Assembly: GCA_044228285.1 (NCBI GenBank)
Contig: JBGAVD010000005.1
Location: 248,001-312,000, forward strand
From: JBBATK01 sp044228285
GTDB lineage: Bacteria; Bacteroidota; Ignavibacteria; Kapaibacteriales; NICIL-2
Direction of reading: 5' to 3'
Length of the DNA stretch: 64,000 bases
Shown here piece after piece: positions 43,871 through 52,892 of this stretch (position 1 is its first letter; every line of letters begins with the position of its first letter). The position numbers were made by a program, and so were the translations under genes. The notes under the pieces were generated by a model. It saw only the letters and a program-made list of their open reading frames with translations. It was not told the DNA's origin and did no database searches.

Positions 43871-43875
43871 TTGAT

Positions 43876-44544
43876 ATGGAAAAACTGCCTCTAGACACAA
43901 CTCGAGAAGAGTTACTACACATCCTTCAGAAGAGAGGTATTACTGACCATGCTGTTCTTGCAGCATTTCAAACAGTACCTAGAGAGAAGTTTGTGCCTGC
44001 TCCCTTTGCACGCAAAGCATACAACGATGTTGCTCTCCCAATAGGTTTGGATCAAACAATATCGCAGCCATTTACGGTTGCATATATGACTCAAAAGCTA
44101 GAGCTGCAACCAGGAATGAAGGTTCTAGAAATCGGCACAGGGAGTGGCTATCAAGCTGCAATCCTTGCTGCAATGGGAGTTCGAGTGTTTAGTATTGAAC
44201 GGCATCTTGGACTTTTCGAACGAGCTATAAAAATACTTGATGAGATAGGTGCTCAAGTGGAGTGTCGCTACGGTGATGGTTCTACAGGTTTAGTTCAAGC
44301 AGCCCCTTTTGACCGGATTATTGTTACTGCTGGGGCACCTGCGGTGCCTCCAGCCTTGCTCGCCCAGCTGCGCGTAGGAGGCAAGCTAATCATTCCAGTT
44401 GGTGATAGTCAAGAGCAGTATATGACCATCATTGATCGGACGTCTGAGAGTGATTTCAAAACATCGCAGTCGGCATTTCCCTTTACATTCGTTCCGCTTC
44501 GCGGTGAACAAGGTTGGGATCGTTTGGATATCTGGCGCTCGTGA
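43876..44544 (+). CDS. pcm: Protein-L-isoaspartate O-methyltransferase
   Basis: A 222-residue SAM-dependent repair enzyme that methylates isoaspartyl residues of damaged proteins. The SAM motif VLEIGTGSGYQAAILA lies near residue 78, preceded by LDQTISQPFTVAYMTQKLEL, and the post-I and II motifs (GVRVFSIERH, FDRIIVTAGAP) follow. Its stop overlaps the GTG start of miaA by four bases (GTGA). Confidence 0.95.
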   Translation: MEKLPLDTTREELLHILQKRGITDHAVLAAFQTVPREKFVPAPFARKAYNDVALPIGLDQTISQPFTVAYMTQKLELQPGMKVLEIGTGSGYQAAILAAMGVRVFSIERHLGLFERAIKILDEIGAQVECRYGDGSTGLVQAAPFDRIIVTAGAPAVPPALLAQLRVGGKLIIPVGDSQEQYMTIIDRTSESDFKTSQSAFPFTFVPLRGEQGWDRLDIWRS

Positions 44545-45485
44545 AAAAGAAACTCTTCATACTCTACGCCCCGACCGCCTCAGGTAAAACTGAAGTTTCG
44601 CTTCGTCTTGCACAGCGCATTGCACTTCAGATCGTATCTGCAGATTCACGACAGGTCTTTCGCTTTTTGGATATTGGCACAGCCAAAGCTAGTGCTCATG
44701 AGCGCGCATCAGTGGTACATCATTGCATCGATATTGTCAATCCTGACGAACATTATAGCGCTGGTCGTTTTCGAAGCGATGCGATCACAGCTCATGAGAG
44801 TATTGCAGCAAAGGGCGATCTTACTCTGGTAGTTGGTGGAAGTGGCCTGTACATCAAAGCTCTCCTGGGTCAGCTTTTTCATGAGACGCTAAGTGAAGAG
44901 TACATTGCCCGTCGAGATCACCTGCGCGATTCTCTTTCATCAAGATTGGTGCTGGAAGGAAGAGAAGCACTGTATGAGGAACTGCTCCGCATCGATCCTG
45001 AGTCTGCTGAGAAGTATGCAGACCGCAATCCGAGTCGAATCACCCGTGCGCTTGAATACTACTATCTCAATGGCATGACGTTGTCATCGGCTCATAGGAA
45101 CCAGAAGCAGGAGTCGGAGTTTGATAGTCATGTCTTTGTCATAGATCATGATCGTGAAGCTCTCAATGAGAGGATTGGAGAGCGCACGCAAGCTATGTGG
45201 TCCAGCGGCTTGGTTGCAGAAGTTGAGTCAATTTTGCAACGTGGATACTCTTCAGATATTCAAGCGCTTCATAGCGTGGGCTACAGCGAAGCTTTGCGCT
45301 ATCTCAGGAACGAGATTAGTGCTGATGAGGCTCAGGCACTTATTGCACAGAATACGAGACGGTATGCAAAACGTCAGCGAACCTGGGCAAGACACCAATT
45401 TCCGGATGCGGAATTGCTACGCGGAACGATGGAAGAAATTGTGCACTCACTTGAAAAAAGTATATTGAAGTTCAATCAACCCTAA
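44541..45485 (+). CDS. miaA: MiaA, tRNA dimethylallyltransferase
   Basis: A 314-residue enzyme that prenylates A37 of tRNAs reading codons that start with U. The P-loop APTASGKTEVSLRLA is at the start, followed by VSADSRQVFRFLDIGTAKAS, the DIVNPDEHYSAGRF motif and LVVGGSGLYIKALL. The C-terminus ends in the RRYAKRQRTWARHQ motif. The start is a GTG at 44541 overlapping the pcm stop; the reading frame stays open upstream, but only this start places the P-loop at the usual distance. Confidence 0.96.
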   Translation: MKKKLFILYAPTASGKTEVSLRLAQRIALQIVSADSRQVFRFLDIGTAKASAHERASVVHHCIDIVNPDEHYSAGRFRSDAITAHESIAAKGDLTLVVGGSGLYIKALLGQLFHETLSEEYIARRDHLRDSLSSRLVLEGREALYEELLRIDPESAEKYADRNPSRITRALEYYYLNGMTLSSAHRNQKQESEFDSHVFVIDHDREALNERIGERTQAMWSSGLVAEVESILQRGYSSDIQALHSVGYSEALRYLRNEISADEAQALIAQNTRRYAKRQRTWARHQFPDAELLRGTMEEIVHSLEKSILKFNQP

Positions 45486-45494
45486 AAGATCTCT

Positions 45495-46247
45495 GTGAAC
45501 ATTCTCGTAACCAATGATGATGGTATTGATTCCCCAGGAATCTTTGCTTTGGTTCAAGCCCTGAAGACTGTTGGAACTGTGCACGTTGTAGCGCCCGATC
45601 GTCAGCAAAGTGCCGTTGGCCATGCACTCACAGTTAGTACACCGTTGCGCATGACACCGTTTCATAGAGACAACCTGTTTTTTGGTACTGCTGTGGACGG
45701 AACACCTGCAGATTGCGTCAAGCTCGCGCTTAATCGCGTAGTCAATGAGAAGATCGACCTTGTCGTATCGGGGATCAACTTTGGATATAACACCGCTATT
45801 AACGTCTTGTATTCGGGCACCGTTTCGGCTGCTACGGAAGGGATGCTACTTGGTATTCCGTCCATGGCGATTTCTCTAGGATCTTTCTCATGGGAAGCAG
45901 ATTGTCGAGTCGCGGCAGAGACTGCGCGATACCTAGCCTCACGCTACTTTGACTTAGGTATACCCGCCGGTACAATCTTGAATGTCAACATTCCTTCCAT
46001 CCCTGAAACAGAAATCAAAGGAATGAAAGTGACGCAACAAGGACATGGAGAGTGGATTGACAAGTATGAAAAGAGGTTCGATCCAATGGGCAAAGAGTAC
46101 TACTGGATTAAGGGTGAGTATCGAAACCTCGACGGTAATCCGCACAGTGACGATGTTGCCGTTGAGCAAGGATTCATTGCGATCACTCCAATCGCCTTCC
46201 GCCTCACTGACCACAGTACAATGCAGGTTCTGAAGCAGTCTCTTTAA
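45495..46247 (+). CDS. surE: SurE, 5'/3'-nucleotidase
   Basis: A 250-residue survival protein that dephosphorylates nucleoside monophosphates. The N-terminal ILVTNDDGIDSPGI carries the metal-binding Asp-Asp pair, followed by VVAPDRQQSAVGHALT and SGINFGYN. The start is GTG at 45495, nine bases after miaA. Pcm and SurE are neighbours in many genomes, and here only miaA lies between them. Confidence 0.95.
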   Translation: MNILVTNDDGIDSPGIFALVQALKTVGTVHVVAPDRQQSAVGHALTVSTPLRMTPFHRDNLFFGTAVDGTPADCVKLALNRVVNEKIDLVVSGINFGYNTAINVLYSGTVSAATEGMLLGIPSMAISLGSFSWEADCRVAAETARYLASRYFDLGIPAGTILNVNIPSIPETEIKGMKVTQQGHGEWIDKYEKRFDPMGKEYYWIKGEYRNLDGNPHSDDVAVEQGFIAITPIAFRLTDHSTMQVLKQSL

Positions 46248-46379
46248 GTAACACCTTAGTAAGAGCCCTAAGTCTGTGTGTAGTCACAGTGGTGATGAGT
46301 CAACTACGAAGAATGGTAGACTGAATAACCTACCCTAATGAAGTACCACGAAGTTGACTAAACAAACGACAGTACGAAG

Positions 46380-46970
46380 CTATCTTGAATTGCTTCTGCG
46401 AAACAGCTCTTTGTTTGCTCGCAGGTACTCGACAAAAGTGAAAACTGTGAAGACTGCCACCGCTACCAACGACCAGTACACGAGTGAGGACTGCAACGCG
46501 CTCGTTCCCCACTGCGAAACCTCCTGACTTTCTGGAGTTCGGGATAGACTTATGAGGAGTAGCACAACGACCACGTACACCATCTGCAATGCTGTTTTCC
46601 ATTTAGCACTTCTGGACGTTAGCAAAGGATGACCTTTGTTGTCCGCCAAAACCCTAATCATTGTGGTTGCAGCGTCCCTCACAATAATCACTAGGACGAG
46701 CCAAAGTGGGATGATGTCCAGAAATACAAAAGCGAAGAACGCAGAGAGCACAAGAATCTTGTCTGCAAGTGGATCCAGAAAATTGCCCAGATCCGTTACC
46801 TCACCAAACTTGCGGGCTACGTAACCATCAAAGAAATCAGTTAGTGCTGCCACACCGAAAAGTAGTACTGCAATTCGTGTGTGCAGTGCGTTTCCTGTAA
46901 TAATGAAGTAAAAGAATGCAGGCGCAATAAACACTCGCAGTGAGGTAAATATATTGGCCCAGGTTAGCAT
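46380..46970 (-). CDS. pgsA: PgsA, CDP-diacylglycerol-glycerol-3-phosphate phosphatidyltransferase
   Basis: A 196-residue membrane enzyme making phosphatidylglycerol phosphate. The CDP-alcohol phosphotransferase motif is complete (DFFDGYVARKF through DLGNFLDPLADKI), with four or more membrane helices. It starts one base after the tpiA stop in the run kdsA-lptC-tpiA-pgsA. Downstream lies a 130-base convergent gap before surE with weak inverted repeats but no clear intrinsic terminator. Confidence 0.93.
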   Translation of the reverse strand: MLTWANIFTSLRVFIAPAFFYFIITGNALHTRIAVLLFGVAALTDFFDGYVARKFGEVTDLGNFLDPLADKILVLSAFFAFVFLDIIPLWLVLVIIVRDAATTMIRVLADNKGHPLLTSRSAKWKTALQMVYVVVVLLLISLSRTPESQEVSQWGTSALQSSLVYWSLVAVAVFTVFTFVEYLRANKELFRRSNSR

Positions 46971-46971
46971 C

Positions 46972-47754
46972 TTAGGACTTCGTTAGTTCAGAAGCTTCGT
47001 AGACAACGCGCAAGAAGGATTCAGCCTTTAATGACGCGCCGCCAATCAACGCACCATCGATATCAGCCTGTTGCAACAACAGTTGTGCATTCTCGGCGTT
47101 AACGCTTCCGCCGTACAAAATCATCGAGCGTTGATGTAGGCTCTGCTCCACACCTCGATACTCTAGATGCCCGCGAATAAAGGCGTGTGCTTCTTGTGCC
47201 TCCTCTGGAGTGGCGGCGACACCCGTACCTATTGCCCAAACTGGTTCGTAGGCAATGACGATGCGGGAAGTCTGCGATGCAGGAATTGCAGTAAAAATCA
47301 AGTCCAGTTGATCTTGAAGCGTTTGCCAGGTTCTATTCGTTTGACGCTGCTCAAGGGTCTCTCCTATACAGAGTATTGGAGTTACAGTAGAGGCGACAGC
47401 GAGTTTAATTTTTGCCAGTAACCACTCATTGTTCTCTCTATAGATCTGCCTGCGTTCGCTATGACCGATTAACACGTATCGACAGCCGATGGCTTCGACC
47501 ATTTCAACGGAAATCTCACCAGTGTAGGCTCCGTACGGTTCATGGCTACAGTTTTGAGCTCCCATTGCCAACTTCGTAGCTCTGCAGACTGGTGCAACTG
47601 CTGGTATGTTTGTGAAGGGTGGAAAAAGTGCGACTTCAACGCCTTCACTTTTCGGCGATGCGACTAAACCATCGGCGATGTCCGTGGCAAGCTTTGCTGC
47701 AGTATCTGCAGTGGTGTTCATTTTCCAGTTACCGGCAATCAGGTACTTTCTCAT
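46972..47754 (-). CDS. tpiA: Triosephosphate isomerase
   Basis: The glycolytic TIM-barrel enzyme, 260 residues, interconverting DHAP and glyceraldehyde-3-phosphate. It has the N-terminal AGNWKMN motif, the catalytic His in LIGHSERRQIY (about residue 100), the catalytic Glu in IVIAYEPVWAIGTG (about 170) and the phosphate loop ILYGGSVNAEN. Its start overlaps the lptC stop by four bases; pgsA follows. Confidence 0.97.
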   Translation of the reverse strand: MRKYLIAGNWKMNTTADTAAKLATDIADGLVASPKSEGVEVALFPPFTNIPAVAPVCRATKLAMGAQNCSHEPYGAYTGEISVEMVEAIGCRYVLIGHSERRQIYRENNEWLLAKIKLAVASTVTPILCIGETLEQRQTNRTWQTLQDQLDLIFTAIPASQTSRIVIAYEPVWAIGTGVAATPEEAQEAHAFIRGHLEYRGVEQSLHQRSMILYGGSVNAENAQLLLQQADIDGALIGGASLKAESFLRVVYEASELTKS

Positions 47755-48347
47755 TGTTGTTTTACTCCACTGACTTTAAAAATGCGGTAATTCGACATGG
47801 ACTGATCTGATTCAAAACCAACGCCGCCTTCAATCAATTCGTTAGGCTTGGTGATCTTGACGTACTCGTTTGAATACAATTTGCCACGCGCGTTGTCCCA
47901 CATCATAGAATTTGTTTCCACATGGGTCATGGATTGTTGAGAATCCACGATGACATGCCCCTGAGAGTACATGTTGTTCGTTCTGTTATCCACTCGAACA
48001 TGGTCGCAAGTCAACGTTGCAGCCAGACTTCCGTCTCTATTGAAGAAGCGCACTACTACATTGGAGTCCAGCAATGTCTCTTGCTTGTCGTTGAAAACTC
48101 TTGCACGATACGCATGAACTTTAGCCTTGGTGAAGAGCGAATCCATAAAGCTAATATCTGTGTCGAGCAGGATGTTTGACGGGGCTAAATCGAGTTTAGA
48201 ATCGTCAAGAGTGCTCTGCTGCGCATCAGAATCTTGGCAAGAAGTTAGAAACGAAAGCACGAACACGCATGTGCAAGCCGCCAGCAATCTGAATAGAGAT
48301 GGTGATTGTTGTTGTATTGAAGACAAAAACACTCTCAAGACGTTCAT
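47751..48347 (-). CDS. lptC: LptC-like LPS-export lipoprotein
   Basis: A 198-residue bitopic or lipidated protein of the LptC family, which in E. coli bridges LptBFG to LptA. A hydrophobic segment (about residues 22-37) ends in LTSC, so this version may be lipidated rather than a plain membrane anchor. The beta-jellyroll region shows SLAATLTCDHVRVDNRTNNM and VETNSMMWDNARGKLYSNE, typical of OstA-fold strands. It sits between kdsA and tpiA, which agrees with an LPS role. Confidence 0.83.
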   Translation of the reverse strand: MNVLRVFLSSIQQQSPSLFRLLAACTCVFVLSFLTSCQDSDAQQSTLDDSKLDLAPSNILLDTDISFMDSLFTKAKVHAYRARVFNDKQETLLDSNVVVRFFNRDGSLAATLTCDHVRVDNRTNNMYSQGHVIVDSQQSMTHVETNSMMWDNARGKLYSNEYVKITKPNELIEGGVGFESDQSMSNYRIFKVSGVKQQ

Positions 48348-48350
48348 GGA

Positions 48351-49157
48351 CTACTCTCGATTCTTCCTGATCAGTGCATCCAATTCCAAGGTTCTTTCCA
48401 GATATTCGCGTACAGAGGATAAGGGAAGTTGGGTTGCTGCATCGCTAAGGGCTTTTGATGGTTCTGGATGAGTTTCGAAGAACAGACCATCAATTCCAAC
48501 AGCGACAGCAGCCCGGGTCAACGCTGGAATAAACTCAGGAACTCCACCAGAGGTTGCATGTAAGCTCGGTTTTTGAACTGAGTGTGTTGCGTCGAAAACC
48601 ACTGCGCAACCAGTTTCGCGCATGATAACCAGCGACCTCATATCAACGACAAGATCATGATAGCCAAAAGTGCTACCACGCTCACAGACCCAAACGTTTG
48701 AGTTGCCAGTAGATTGCACCTTCTCCACAGCGCGTTTCATGTCGTCAGGAGCAGCAAACTGTCCTTTTTTAATATTCACAGCACAGCCTGTCTTAGCTGC
48801 TGCCTTCAGCAGATCTGTTTGACGAAACAGAAATGCGGGTATCTGTAGTGCGTCCACGTATCGTGCGGCGATAGCAGCTTCTTGAGACTCATGGATGTCG
48901 GTGATTACCGGACAGCCGTACTGTTCTCGTATTCCTGCCAAATACTCAAGCGCTTCAATGTCACCAACTCCCTGAAACGAGGCATCGCTGGTTCGATTGG
49001 CTTTGCGATATGACGCTTTGAACATATAGTCGACACCGAACTCTGCACAGAGAGCGGTCATAGGTCCGGCGATATCGTGAAGGAGTTGTTTGGACTCAAC
49101 TACACAAGGACCTGCAATGATGGAGAGTCGTGACCCTCCTTGTTGTATTCTAAACAT
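48351..49157 (-). CDS. kdsA: KdsA, 3-deoxy-8-phosphooctulonate synthase
   Basis: A 268-residue TIM-barrel enzyme joining PEP and arabinose-5-phosphate to KDO-8-P for the LPS core. Clear motifs: IIAGPCVVES at the start, FKASYRKANRTSDASFQG, VITDIHE, and the metal/substrate region VVFDATHSVQKPS. It heads the run kdsA-lptC-tpiA-pgsA, three bases before lptC. The divergent comB gene starts about 46 bases away, so the two promoters must overlap. Confidence 0.96.
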   Translation of the reverse strand: MFRIQQGGSRLSIIAGPCVVESKQLLHDIAGPMTALCAEFGVDYMFKASYRKANRTSDASFQGVGDIEALEYLAGIREQYGCPVITDIHESQEAAIAARYVDALQIPAFLFRQTDLLKAAAKTGCAVNIKKGQFAAPDDMKRAVEKVQSTGNSNVWVCERGSTFGYHDLVVDMRSLVIMRETGCAVVFDATHSVQKPSLHATSGGVPEFIPALTRAAVAVGIDGLFFETHPEPSKALSDAATQLPLSSVREYLERTLELDALIRKNRE

Positions 49158-49203
49158 GCTGCGAAGTTACGATATTTGCCCAGCTCACCTTTCAGGGAAA
49201 TCC

Positions 49204-49947
49204 GTGATAATTGACCTCTGTTTTTGTCCACAAGCTCTTCCATCAAACTCGATATTACATCAAAGCCTTGTTTTAGTCATAGATGTACTGCGTGCCTCTG
49301 CCACCATGTGCGCCCTCGTTGAGTCTGATGCAGATGCCATCTATGTTTGCGATAGCATTGAGAGCGCAGTACGTGGACGCGACGATTCTCCAATAATGAG
49401 CGCATGCTGTATAGGTGAGCGCGGTGGTATTGCGCCAAGAGGTTTTGTGGCTGGCAATTCTCCTCTGCAGATTCGAGAGATCGGCTTGACTCACAAAACA
49501 GTCTACTATGCTACAACAAATGGAACGACTATGCTCGCTGCGTCTCGTGAAGCAGCCTTGCAGCTTGTGCTCAGCTTTGGAAACATGCATGCCGTATCAC
49601 AGGCAATTGCGACTGCCACACAACGGAATGCGGAAATCCAACGACTTCTGGTCTGCTGTTCAGGTAACGAGGGCGGCTTCAGCTTAGAAGATTCTTTTTT
49701 TGCCGGAGCCTTTATCGCGCGCTATATTGCAAATGGCGAAAGCCATGTACTTACCGATGCAGCACAAGCAGCAGTCTGCATCGCTAATGCTTACAATCTA
49801 GACTCCAATTTCATGGGCAGGAACGCACGCCATGCACGATTACTTCGTGACATGGGTTTTGCGCGCGACGTTGAGTTCTGTTTACAAGAACAGCACTTTG
49901 ACGTTGTTCCTCAGTGCGTGAATTTGGTACTTAGTGCGTATCACTAA
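49204..49947 (+). CDS. comB: ComB-like 2-phosphosulfolactate phosphatase
   Basis: A 247-residue Mg2+-dependent phosphatase family first known from coenzyme M synthesis in methanogens. The VLVIDVLRASATM motif lies near residue 22, GERGGIAPRGFVAGNSP near 75, TTNGTTML near 105, and LLVCCSGNEGGFSLEDSFFAGAF near 155. I take the GTG at 49204, preceded by AGGGA, since longer frames run into kdsA. Many bacteria without coenzyme M carry this gene, so its substrate here is uncertain. ftsK follows 27 bases later. Confidence 0.85.
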   Translation: MIIDLCFCPQALPSNSILHQSLVLVIDVLRASATMCALVESDADAIYVCDSIESAVRGRDDSPIMSACCIGERGGIAPRGFVAGNSPLQIREIGLTHKTVYYATTNGTTMLAASREAALQLVLSFGNMHAVSQAIATATQRNAEIQRLLVCCSGNEGGFSLEDSFFAGAFIARYIANGESHVLTDAAQAAVCIANAYNLDSNFMGRNARHARLLRDMGFARDVEFCLQEQHFDVVPQCVNLVLSAYH

Positions 49948-49974
49948 TCGTGTTTTCCTATTCGGAGACTTCCC

Positions 49975-52776
49975 GTGGCATCTCAAATCGATGATGTAAT
50001 CATCACTCGCGCAGTGTCTAACCGTTCGCGTCGGAACTCAGCATCGTCGACGCGTTCTCGACAACCAAAGCAAGAGGAGCTCCCTACCGAACTTCACACG
50101 CATCGTCGTGTGATGGTAACCGCATTGCTACTTTCGCTCTTTGCCTTTCTTCTCGTGTTGGCTATGGTGTCATACACTGGACGTGATGCAGCGAACTCAG
50201 AGCTCTCACTTCGCGAGATAGCTGGAGTAATCAAGGGAGACCGCGAAATCAGTGATCGCATTGACACGACGCACAATTGGCTGGGATTACTTGGTGCAGT
50301 TATCGCCAACCTCATGTATAATCACACACTAGGCATTAGCGCGCTCCTGGTTCCTATCATTCTTTTCTGGTGGTCCAAAGAGCTATTTACTTTGTTTGCT
50401 ATATCCCGTAAAACACTTGAGCGTAGTGGACTCTTGCTAGTTGCTTGTATACTTGCTGCTGGCTTCTTTGGTACTCTGCAGCAGATCACTTGGCTTCCTC
50501 AGTTACCGCGTGAGTTCAGCGGAGCAGTTGGGTCATTCCTCGCCGTTACCCTCACTCGATTCACCGGAACAATTGGATCGCTTTTGATTAGCCTCGTAAC
50601 CTTGTTCCTCTGTGTGGCCTATGCGATTGATCTGGACCTCATGACAACCTTCCATAAAGCCAAATTGTTGTGGGCTAAGACTCTGGACCTAGCTCAGATT
50701 GGATGGCAACGCATTAAGAACTACGACAGAAGCCAAGAGGTAGAGCTAGCGGAAGAGGAAGAGGAGGAAGAAGAGGAAGTTGAAGAAGAAGAGGATGAAG
50801 TAAAGACAAAGCGTTCAAGTCGTAAAGCTCGTGCGAGCTCTGCGGAAAAAGGAGCAGAACCTGCTCGAATTATTCGACGAAGTGCTCAAGCTGAGAAGCT
50901 CTCAGAGAAAGAACAACAGGATTCCCTCTTTGAAGCGGAGCCTACCATTATCCGTCCAGATCTTGCAGCCGATAAGCGCGCAGCCGCGTTAGCAGCAGCA
51001 GCAATGGCCACGGAAAAACCACCTAAAGCCAAACTAAACAACATAGAAGAAGTTGAAGAGGAAGAAGTAGAGGAAGAATCTGAATCCATAGAGTTTGGTT
51101 CTTTGCCAAACTTTGTTCGAGGCGCGGCGCGAAGCGCAGCGTCTGCTCAAATGGATCACGCACTTATACCACCTTCAGAACTAAGCTCAGTCAACCAAGG
51201 TCCTCCAGAATTATCGGGAGGTTCTGCTCCCCTACACCTCTACGTTGAAGAAGTTCACTTTGATGATCAAGTTGAAGAGATTCGCTCTGTTGATACGTAC
51301 GATGAGGAGATTGACTATACTCCACCTTCGCTCGATCTGCTCGATGAATATCCTGATGAGCACGTTGCCGATGATCTTGAGCTAAAAATGAACGCTCGCA
51401 TTCTTACTGAAAAACTTGAGACCTTTAAGATCAAGATTGAGAATGTAACCATTGCTCCTGGTCCAGTCATCACACAGTATGAGTTTGTACCTGCGGCGGG
51501 CGTAAAAATATCACAGATTGAGAGTCTTTCAGACGATATCGCTCTGGCACTGAAAGCTAAAGGAATACGTATTGTTGCTCCCGTTCCTGGCAAGGGTACT
51601 GTCGGTGTTGAGATTCCGAATCACAACCCTTCAATAGTACATTTTACCTCGATCATTAAGTCGAAGGCATTCAATGACAACGACAATCAACTCCCGATTG
51701 CTCTTGGTAAAACGATCATAGGTGAAACCTTCTGTACAGACTTAGCAAAACTCCCCCACCTTCTTATCGCGGGTTCAACGGGATCTGGAAAGTCAGTTGG
51801 TATCAATGCCATTCTGATGTCCTTAATCTATCGAATGCACCCTCGGGATCTGAAGTTCGTTATCCTAGATCCGAAGAAAGTTGAGATGTCTTTGTATGCT
51901 GGATTGAAGAATCACTTTCTGGCTGCATCGCCAGATATAGAGGAATCGATTATCACAACACCGCAGAACTCGGTTCTCATCCTAAAAGCGCTCGTGCTCG
52001 AAATGGAGAATCGATACAACCTACTGGCGCGTGCAGGACAGCGGAAGATTACTGAGTACAACAAGAAAGTACTCGATGGAAAGATTCGCGAAAAAGACGG
52101 TCATGTTATGCGTCCCCTCCCCTACATCGTATGTATCATTGATGAGTTAGCTGATCTCATGATTACAGCTCGCAATGAGGTGGAAGAGCCGATCATACGT
52201 CTGGCACAACTTGCAAGAGCTGTGGGAATTCACCTAGTAGTTGCAACTCAGCGACCAAGTGTTGATGTTATTACCGGATTGATTAAAGCCAACTTCCCTG
52301 CCCGTATTGCTTATCAGGTTGCGTCGAAGGTTGACTCGAGAACTATCCTTGATGCAAGCGGAGCAGAACAGCTCCTCGGTAATGGAGATATGCTCTTTAC
52401 TCGTGGAGGTGTGAAGCCTTTACGTCTGCAGAACTCCTATGTTTCTACCGAGGAAGTTGAAGCAATCACGAGCTTTATTGAGGAGCAACAAGGATACTCC
52501 ACACCATACATGTTGCCTTCTGTTCTTACTGTTGATAGTAACAACAAGGTACTCAGTGGAGAGTTTGATCCCCTGTTCAAGGAGGCAGCGTCTGTCATCA
52601 TCAACATGCAGCAGGGATCTGTATCACTTCTTCAGCGTCGACTGAAAGTTGGCTATTCTCGCGCTGCGCGTATTATGGACGAGCTTGAATCGGCAGGAGT
52701 AGTGGGACCTTTTGATGGTGCTAAAGCGAGAGCGGTTCTCATGGATAGTGAAGCAGAGCTAGAGCGTGTCCTCTAA
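49975..52776 (+). CDS. ftsK: FtsK/SpoIIIE-type DNA translocase
   Basis: A 933-residue septal DNA pump for chromosome segregation. Four membrane helices lie in residues about 45-220. A long, highly acidic linker (runs of Glu around 258-275, more near 360) joins them to the motor. Walker A AGSTGSGKSVGINAI is near residue 600, Walker B YIVCIIDELADLM near 720, and the C-terminal gamma winged helix (SLLQRRLKVGYSRAARIMDELE) recognises polar DNA motifs. The start is GTG at 49975. A strong terminator follows. Confidence 0.95.
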   Translation: MASQIDDVIITRAVSNRSRRNSASSTRSRQPKQEELPTELHTHRRVMVTALLLSLFAFLLVLAMVSYTGRDAANSELSLREIAGVIKGDREISDRIDTTHNWLGLLGAVIANLMYNHTLGISALLVPIILFWWSKELFTLFAISRKTLERSGLLLVACILAAGFFGTLQQITWLPQLPREFSGAVGSFLAVTLTRFTGTIGSLLISLVTLFLCVAYAIDLDLMTTFHKAKLLWAKTLDLAQIGWQRIKNYDRSQEVELAEEEEEEEEEVEEEEDEVKTKRSSRKARASSAEKGAEPARIIRRSAQAEKLSEKEQQDSLFEAEPTIIRPDLAADKRAAALAAAAMATEKPPKAKLNNIEEVEEEEVEEESESIEFGSLPNFVRGAARSAASAQMDHALIPPSELSSVNQGPPELSGGSAPLHLYVEEVHFDDQVEEIRSVDTYDEEIDYTPPSLDLLDEYPDEHVADDLELKMNARILTEKLETFKIKIENVTIAPGPVITQYEFVPAAGVKISQIESLSDDIALALKAKGIRIVAPVPGKGTVGVEIPNHNPSIVHFTSIIKSKAFNDNDNQLPIALGKTIIGETFCTDLAKLPHLLIAGSTGSGKSVGINAILMSLIYRMHPRDLKFVILDPKKVEMSLYAGLKNHFLAASPDIEESIITTPQNSVLILKALVLEMENRYNLLARAGQRKITEYNKKVLDGKIREKDGHVMRPLPYIVCIIDELADLMITARNEVEEPIIRLAQLARAVGIHLVVATQRPSVDVITGLIKANFPARIAYQVASKVDSRTILDASGAEQLLGNGDMLFTRGGVKPLRLQNSYVSTEEVEAITSFIEEQQGYSTPYMLPSVLTVDSNNKVLSGEFDPLFKEAASVIINMQQGSVSLLQRRLKVGYSRAARIMDELESAGVVGPFDGAKARAVLMDSEAELERVL

Positions 52777-52825
52777 AGGAGAATGCCGCAGTTTACTGCG
52801 TAATCCCACGACGACATTTCCATGT

Positions 52826-52864
52826 AAAAAAAAAATGAGGCTGTAGAGAGCCTCATTTTTTTTT
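52826..52864. terminator. Bidirectional terminator between ftsK and the opposing gene
   Basis: A stem of atgaggct/agcctcat extended by A and T runs on both sides and a six-base loop. It serves ftsK and the leftward gene ending at 52893. Confidence 0.93.
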
Positions 52865-52892
52865 GTCTATGTATAGTATAGGTCATGCTGTC

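Noticed and set aside
46298..46359. Inverted repeat agtcaact/agttgact in the surE-pgsA convergent gap
   Set aside because: Arms are only 8 bp, 46 bases apart and lack a T run; not good enough for a terminator.
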